DNA of 64,000 nucleotides from Kitasatospora sp. NBC_00458 (GTDB lineage: Bacteria > Actinomycetota > Actinomycetes > Streptomycetales > Streptomycetaceae), in assembly GCF_036013975.1 (NCBI RefSeq), contig NZ_CP107904.1, positions 3,969,001 to 4,033,000 on the forward strand, given 5' to 3'. Below the pieces are notes generated by a model, which searched no databases, was not told the DNA's origin, and saw only the letters and a program-made list of their open reading frames with translations. Of the stretch, positions 57,376-64,000 are shown one piece after another. How positions within the stretch are numbered: the stretch's first letter is position 1; each line of letters opens with the position of its first letter. The position numbers and the translations under genes were made by a program.

Positions 57376-57577
57376 CGGTATCCGGTGCATCCGGCCCGCC
57401 TGTGGGAACACCGTCTCCCAACATCAGGTTGGGATTGGTGTCGGCTGGTCGCGCAGCATGTCGCTCCCCTACCAGGGAGTGAATCCGTGGGCCGCGCCGC
57501 TGAGCGGGACTAGCATGCGGAAGGACAGGGCGGGGACGGACCCCGAACTGCCCGACCGCTCTGAGGAGCGATAAACG

Positions 57578-60097
<2,520 letters not shown>

Positions 60098-60442
60098 CAA
60101 CATTTAACAGATAACAGCAACGGTTTGGGCCCCCGGCGTTCGCGCCGGGGGCCCAAACCGTTTTCCGTGTCCCTGTCGAACGTGTGATCCGGCCCACGAA
60201 CGCGCAGGCGGGGGGCCTGACCGGGGGCCGGTGCGGGTGCGATCGATCATGCGGTCATCTTTAATGGCAATGTTGTTGACGGAGCGTCAGCTGATACGAA
60301 GTTGCGGAGCATAGCGCTGTGGCCATGTCACGGTCAAGGTCTATCTTTTCCGTCCACGCTTGGATCAAATGACCTCCACCTGTCTTTCATTGGTTTACCG
60401 GAAGGCCAAGAGCCGGACCGGTTTGGGGAGGACGTCACAACG
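60098..60442. other. Intergenic region clpC / M6 protease
   Basis: 345 bp: the clpC terminator, then from about 60240 an AT-rich stretch with TTTAATGGC, the palindrome TGACG-GAG-CGTCA (60277-60289) and several TTG/TAT elements that probably hold the protease promoter. The open frame starting at 60302 is judged to be leader, since it lacks signal-peptide character before 60443. No other gene is seen. Confidence 0.5.
60119..60164 (+). terminator. Intrinsic terminator after clpC
   Basis: A perfect 20-bp stem (60119-60138 with 60143-60162) with a TTCG tetraloop followed by T residues, 21 bp after the clpC stop. It is the most classical terminator in the window. Confidence 0.95.
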
Positions 60443-62800
60443 TTGAAGATGACCAGGAAAGCCGCTGCGGTCGCCTCGGCCGCGGCGGTAATAGCCGCGC
60501 TCGGCGCGGGGCTTCTGCCGAGCACGGCCGTCGCCGCCGGCTCCGCCCCCGTGCCGCAGGACCCGGCCGAGGCCGTCCAGACCAGCACTGATCACAACAT
60601 CCCGGGCCCGCTGACCGAGAAGGTCGAGGCCGAGCAGAAGGCTGCCACCGAGCAGCTCATCGCCGGCACCGCCAAGGTCGAGCAGCACGGTGGTGGCTCC
60701 AGCATCAAGCTGGGCAAGGACAAGTACGTCGAGCTCTCGCGTGAGCGGACGGACAAGATCTTCACCATCCTGGTCGAGTTCAGCGACCAGGTGGACAACA
60801 CCACCAAGACGCCGGACGGCAAGCTGAAGTACGGCGGCACCCCCGGCCCGCAGCGCAACCAGATCGAGAAGCCGGACGCTGCCACCAACAACTCGACCGC
60901 CTGGCAGGCCGACTACAACCAGCAGCACTTCCAGGACCTGTACTTCAGCAAGACCCAGGACTCGCTGAAGACGTACTACGAGAAGCAGTCCTCGGGCCGC
61001 TACTCGGTCGACGGCCAGGTCACCGACTGGGTCAAGGTGCCGTGGAACGAGGCCCGCTACGGGTCCGACTACTGCGGCCAGCACGTCTGCGCCAACGCGC
61101 AGGACCTGATCCGCGACGGCATCACCTCCTGGGTCGCCGACCAGAAGGCCAAGGGCCAGACGGACGCTCAGATCCAGGCGACCATCGCGCAGTACGACCA
61201 GTGGGACCGGTACGACTTCGACCACGACGGCAACTTCAACGAGCCCGACGGTTACATCGACCACTTCCAGATCGTGCACGCCGGTGAGGACCAGTCGGCG
61301 GGCGGCGGCAAGCAGGGCACCGACGCGCTCTGGGCCCACCGCTCGTACGTCTACGGCACCCAGGCGGGCTCGACCGGCCCGAGCAACAACAAGCTCGGCG
61401 GTACCCCGGTCGGCGGCACCGGCATCTGGATCGGCGACTACACCATGCAGCCGGAGAACGGCGGCCTCGGTGTCTTCGCCCACGAGTACGGCCACGACCT
61501 CGGTCTGCCGGACCTCTACGACACCTCCGGCAGCGGGATCGACAACTCGGTCGGCTTCTGGTCGCTGATGTCCTCCGGCTCCTGGCTGGGCGAGGGCAAG
61601 AACTCGATCGGCGACATGCCGAACGACCTCGACGCCTGGAGCAAGCTCCAGCTCGGCTGGCTGAAGGTCGAGAAGGCCAAGGCCGGCGTCGAGTCGACCC
61701 ACCACATCGGCCCGGCGGAGTACAACACCAAGCTGCCGCAGGCCCTGGTCGTCGACCTGCCGAAGAAGGCCGTCACCACCGAGATCAACACCCCGTTCGC
61801 GGGTGCCAACGAGTGGTGGAGCGGCAGCGCGGACGACCTCAACGTCTCGCTGACCCGTGACGTCGACCTGACCGGCAAGACCTCGGCCGCGCTGACGGCC
61901 AAGGCCTGGTACGACATCGAGCAGGACTTCGACTACGGCTACGCCGAGGTCTCCACCGACGGCGGGGCCAACTGGACCGCCCTGGACGGCACCTTCAACG
62001 GTGTCGCCATCCCGAAGAACGCCGCGGAGAAGGCCGGTCTGTCCGGCTCCTCGGGCAACAAGTGGGGCGACCTGTCCTTCCCGCTGGACGCCTACGCCGG
62101 CAAGGCCGTCAAGGTCCGCTTCCACTACACCACCGACGGCGGTCTGCACCTCAAGGGCCTGGCCCTGGACGAGATCGCCATCACCGCCAACGGCACCCCG
62201 GTCTTCACCGACGGCGCCGAGAACGGTGACAACGGCTGGACCGCCAACGGCTTCTCGCGGATCACCGGCAAGTTCACCAACGAGTACGCCCAGTACTACA
62301 TCGCCGAGAACCGCCAGTACGTCTCGTACGACCGGACCCTCAAGACCGGCCCGTACAACTTCGGCTTCTCGAACACCAAGCCCGGCTGGGTGGAGCACTA
62401 CCCCTACCAGCCCGGTCTGCTGATCTGGCTGTGGGACACCTCGCAGTCGGACAACAACGTGACCAACCACCCGGGTTCGGGCCTGGTCCTCCCGATCGAC
62501 TCGCACCCGACCCCGCTCAAGTGGTCGGACGGCACCCTGCAGCGCCCGCGCGTCCAGGGCTACGACTCGACCTTCGGCTCGCGCCGCGTGGACGGTCTGA
62601 CCCTCCACAAGGCCGGCGTCGAGACGGTCTACCCGAAGGCCAAGGGCGTCGACGAGTTCAGCGACCTGAAGTCGTACTGGTCGAAGGACAACCCGTACAG
62701 CAGCGTCATCGTCCCGAAGACGGGTACCAGCATCGAGGTCGAGAACGAGTCCTCGAACTACCTGGAGACCTGGATCCGGGTCCGCCCGGTCGACAACTGA
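60443..62800 (+). CDS. Secreted immune inhibitor A peptidase M6
   Basis: An exported zinc metalloprotease of about 785 residues. The signal peptide (MTRKAAAVASAAAVIAAL..., cleavage near AVA|AGS) is followed by a propeptide-like region, the M6 catalytic domain with HEYGHDLGLPD (HExxHxxGxxD, His347 and His351 by this start), and C-terminal beta-sandwich regions (AEVSTDGGANWTALDGTF, VKVRFHYTTDG). InhA-type enzymes degrade host or environmental proteins. The TTG at 60443 is chosen because GGGGAGGA lies 10 nt upstream; the ATG at 60449 is possible. The frame continues upstream to 60302 without signal features. Confidence 0.94.
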   Translation: MKMTRKAAAVASAAAVIAALGAGLLPSTAVAAGSAPVPQDPAEAVQTSTDHNIPGPLTEKVEAEQKAATEQLIAGTAKVEQHGGGSSIKLGKDKYVELSRERTDKIFTILVEFSDQVDNTTKTPDGKLKYGGTPGPQRNQIEKPDAATNNSTAWQADYNQQHFQDLYFSKTQDSLKTYYEKQSSGRYSVDGQVTDWVKVPWNEARYGSDYCGQHVCANAQDLIRDGITSWVADQKAKGQTDAQIQATIAQYDQWDRYDFDHDGNFNEPDGYIDHFQIVHAGEDQSAGGGKQGTDALWAHRSYVYGTQAGSTGPSNNKLGGTPVGGTGIWIGDYTMQPENGGLGVFAHEYGHDLGLPDLYDTSGSGIDNSVGFWSLMSSGSWLGEGKNSIGDMPNDLDAWSKLQLGWLKVEKAKAGVESTHHIGPAEYNTKLPQALVVDLPKKAVTTEINTPFAGANEWWSGSADDLNVSLTRDVDLTGKTSAALTAKAWYDIEQDFDYGYAEVSTDGGANWTALDGTFNGVAIPKNAAEKAGLSGSSGNKWGDLSFPLDAYAGKAVKVRFHYTTDGGLHLKGLALDEIAITANGTPVFTDGAENGDNGWTANGFSRITGKFTNEYAQYYIAENRQYVSYDRTLKTGPYNFGFSNTKPGWVEHYPYQPGLLIWLWDTSQSDNNVTNHPGSGLVLPIDSHPTPLKWSDGTLQRPRVQGYDSTFGSRRVDGLTLHKAGVETVYPKAKGVDEFSDLKSYWSKDNPYSSVIVPKTGTSIEVENESSNYLETWIRVRPVDN

Positions 62801-63207
62801 TCCACCGAGCAGTGGTGATCAGCCTCTGACCAGGCACCGTTGAACCACCCGTCCGGCCCGTCCCCGCACTCGCGGGGGCGGGCCGGACTCTTTGGCTTAC
62901 GCCCTATTTGTCCGATTTCAAACCCGGCCCCCGGGTGGTGCTGCTCACAGCCCTCCCCGCCGGTACGAGTGGGGGTAGTAGGACGGCCGGACGAACGGCC
63001 GGGGACGCGGGGCCATGAACCGACCATCCGATCTCATGATCGTTACTCCGTCGGTTTGAATCTCCGGCGCGACACTGACTACACGCCGTAGTACGTCACA
63101 CCGTTTGGGACTCCGCTCGGTGACGGTTACACCTGAGTGGTCCCCTGCTCAGCCCGCCCGAACGGGCTCAGCGTGCTGCCCCCGTACGTCCGTGAGGTTG
63201 AGCTCCG
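62801..63207. other. Intergenic region M6 protease / M23 peptidase
   Basis: 407 bp: the protease terminator (62851-62892), then a less GC-rich leader for the M23 gene with CACCG/CGGTG and GCCCG/CGGGC short repeats. Streptomyces wall-hydrolase genes often carry a ydaO-type c-di-AMP riboswitch here, but I could not identify its conserved elements. No gene is seen. Confidence 0.5.
62851..62892 (+). terminator. Terminator after the M6 protease
   Basis: A 17-bp stem with one G-T pair (62851-62867 with 62872-62888), loop ACTC, followed by TCTTT. Confidence 0.92.
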
Positions 63208-64000
63208 ATGCCCCCTGTCCCGCCCCTGGGGCCGGCCCTTCGCCGGCTCGCCGCCGCCTCCCCGCTGCGGATCGACCGGAACCGCGCCACCGTCGCCCCG
63301 CTGCTGCGGACCGACCCGCACCGTGCGACCACCGCCGCCGCGGCCAGCGCGGTCATACTGGCCGGCGCCCTGCTGGTCGCCAACCCGGGCAGCGCCTCGG
63401 CGCAGACGGTCACCCCCACCACCCCCGGCAGCTCGGCGTTCACCGTCCCGCAGGGTGCGGCGCCGACCCCGTCCCCGGTCCAGGTGGCCGGACCGAGCCG
63501 GTACACGCTGCCGCACGACCACGACTCGGCCCAGGAGTTCGTGGCCGTCGCGGTCAACCTGCAGGCCCCCGAGCAGCCCGCCGCGGCCACCTCCGCGGAC
63601 CAGGCGCCCCCGGCCGACCAGGCCCCCGCCGCCGAGCCCGCCCCGGCTCCGGCCCCCGAGCCCGAGCCGGCCCCCGCCCCGGCCCCCGCTCCCGCTCCCG
63701 CTCCCGAGTGGTCCGCTCCCGTCCCGGGCGCGCCGACCAGCAACCCGTACGGCATCCGGAACCCGGAGTACGCGGCCGGGTACCACACCGGGGTCGACTT
63801 CGCGGTCGCCACGGGCACCCCGCTGCTGGCGGTCGGCAAGGCCACCGTGGTGTCGGCAGGCTGGGACGGCGCGTACGGCAAGGAGGTCGTGCTGCGGCTC
63901 GCGGACGGCCGGTACGCCCAGTACGCGCACATGTCGGCGGTCTCGGTCTCGCGGGGCGACCGCGTCTCGGCCGGGGAACAGATCGGCCGCTCCGGGAACA
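63208..64000 (+). CDS. M23 family metallopeptidase (cut by window end)
   Basis: The first 264 codons of a secreted peptidoglycan endopeptidase. After about 40 residues an Ala-rich export segment (TTAAAASAVILAGALLVANP) leads to a cleavage site near ASA|QTV. A long Pro/Ala/Glu linker (PAPAPEPEPAPAPAP) precedes the LytM/M23 domain: NPYGIRNPEYAAGYHTGVDF (H and D zinc ligands), ATGTPLLAVGKATVVSAGWD and YAQYAHMSAVSVSRGD. The final HxH motif lies beyond the window. The enzyme cleaves cross-links in peptidoglycan. The ATG at 63208 has GTGAGGTTGAG upstream. Confidence 0.92.
   Translation, partial: MPPVPPLGPALRRLAAASPLRIDRNRATVAPLLRTDPHRATTAAAASAVILAGALLVANPGSASAQTVTPTTPGSSAFTVPQGAAPTPSPVQVAGPSRYTLPHDHDSAQEFVAVAVNLQAPEQPAAATSADQAPPADQAPAAEPAPAPAPEPEPAPAPAPAPAPAPEWSAPVPGAPTSNPYGIRNPEYAAGYHTGVDFAVATGTPLLAVGKATVVSAGWDGAYGKEVVLRLADGRYAQYAHMSAVSVSRGDRVSAGEQIGRSGN

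Larger units (their letters stand above)
56832..57577. other. 746-bp intergenic region between lsr2 and clpC
   Basis: Open frames in this stretch have no conserved features and are not called. It holds the lsr2 terminator (56902-56936), a very GC-rich zone to about 57110, a ClgR-type box (57358-57375), a 7-bp hairpin TCCCAAC-ATCAG-GTTGGGA (57416-57434) and the clpC ribosome site (TGAGGAGCG before the ATG at 57578). The clpC promoter and a long leader are the likely content. Confidence 0.6.

Noticed and set aside
57171..57482. 103-codon open frame between lsr2 and clpC
   Set aside because: It overlaps the ClgR box and has no conserved features or good ribosome site.
62893..63207. Possible ydaO-type c-di-AMP riboswitch before the M23 peptidase gene
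   Set aside because: Such riboswitches are common before Streptomyces wall-hydrolase genes, but I could not find the conserved elements here. A covariance-model search would decide.

Overview
The window is very high-GC DNA from a filamentous actinomycete of the family Streptomycetaceae (Streptomyces or Kitasatospora; the sequence alone does not separate them). Evidence: chaplin and rodlin genes, the developmental sigma factor BldN with its anti-sigma factor RsbN, Rex, Lsr2, AURKAIP/bS22, frequent GTG/TTG starts with purine-rich ribosome sites, a single rare TTA codon, and a gene order (hemB-hemD-hemC-hemA-rex, bldN-rsbN, acuC, proC, ilvD, nuoD2, panCD-nadBC-coaX, lysS, lsr2, clpC) that recalls the core of Streptomyces chromosomes. 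I saw no rRNA, tRNA, IS element, phage or CRISPR.

Layout. 1-4.8 kb is an aerial-surface island: four short chaplins, two rodlins and three other small secreted proteins (123, 219 and 88 aa), most followed by strong hairpins. 4.8-10.9 kb is the tetrapyrrole operon rex-hemA-hemC-hemD-hemB (minus strand) with a near-perfect Rex operator in front. 11-14 kb holds a DEDDh exonuclease with a TTA codon, a glutaredoxin and a HAD phosphatase. 14.2-16.7 kb is bldN-rsbN. 16.8-25 kb carries an acyltransferase/epimerase pair, the bS22 ribosomal protein, an excisionase-like DNA-binding protein, acuC, a MarR regulator, an MFS transporter, a HAD hydrolase and proC. 25-38 kb holds membrane proteins, ilvD, a methyltransferase, a TIM-barrel protein with a histone-H1-like tail, Ppx/GppA, a GDPD, a Cys-rich protein, and an orphan nuoD overlapping a MidA/NDUFAF7-type methyltransferase. 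38-46.5 kb holds a two-component system and a pantothenate/NAD/CoA cluster (panC, panD, nadB, nadC, coaX).

46.5-52.5 kb looks like an accessory module: a perfect Crp-type palindrome, a small LuxR-type regulator, a secreted peptidase-inhibitor-like protein, a lipoprotein, and a peptidoglycan-binding adaptor with ABC ATPase and permease. 52.6-64 kb returns to core genes (lysS, a BlaI-type regulator, an acetyltransferase, lsr2, clpC), followed by a secreted M6 protease and an M23 peptidase cut off by the window end.

How it fits together: motifs resembling the sigma-BldN promoter (CGTAAC, 16-17 bp, CGTTGA) lie upstream of rsbN, chaplin 1, the 219-aa secreted protein and, more weakly, rodlin 1. 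The sigma factor and its surface-protein targets therefore sit within about 10 kb of each other, flanking a haem operon under redox (Rex) control. A second control layer is the perfect ClgR-type box upstream of clpC.
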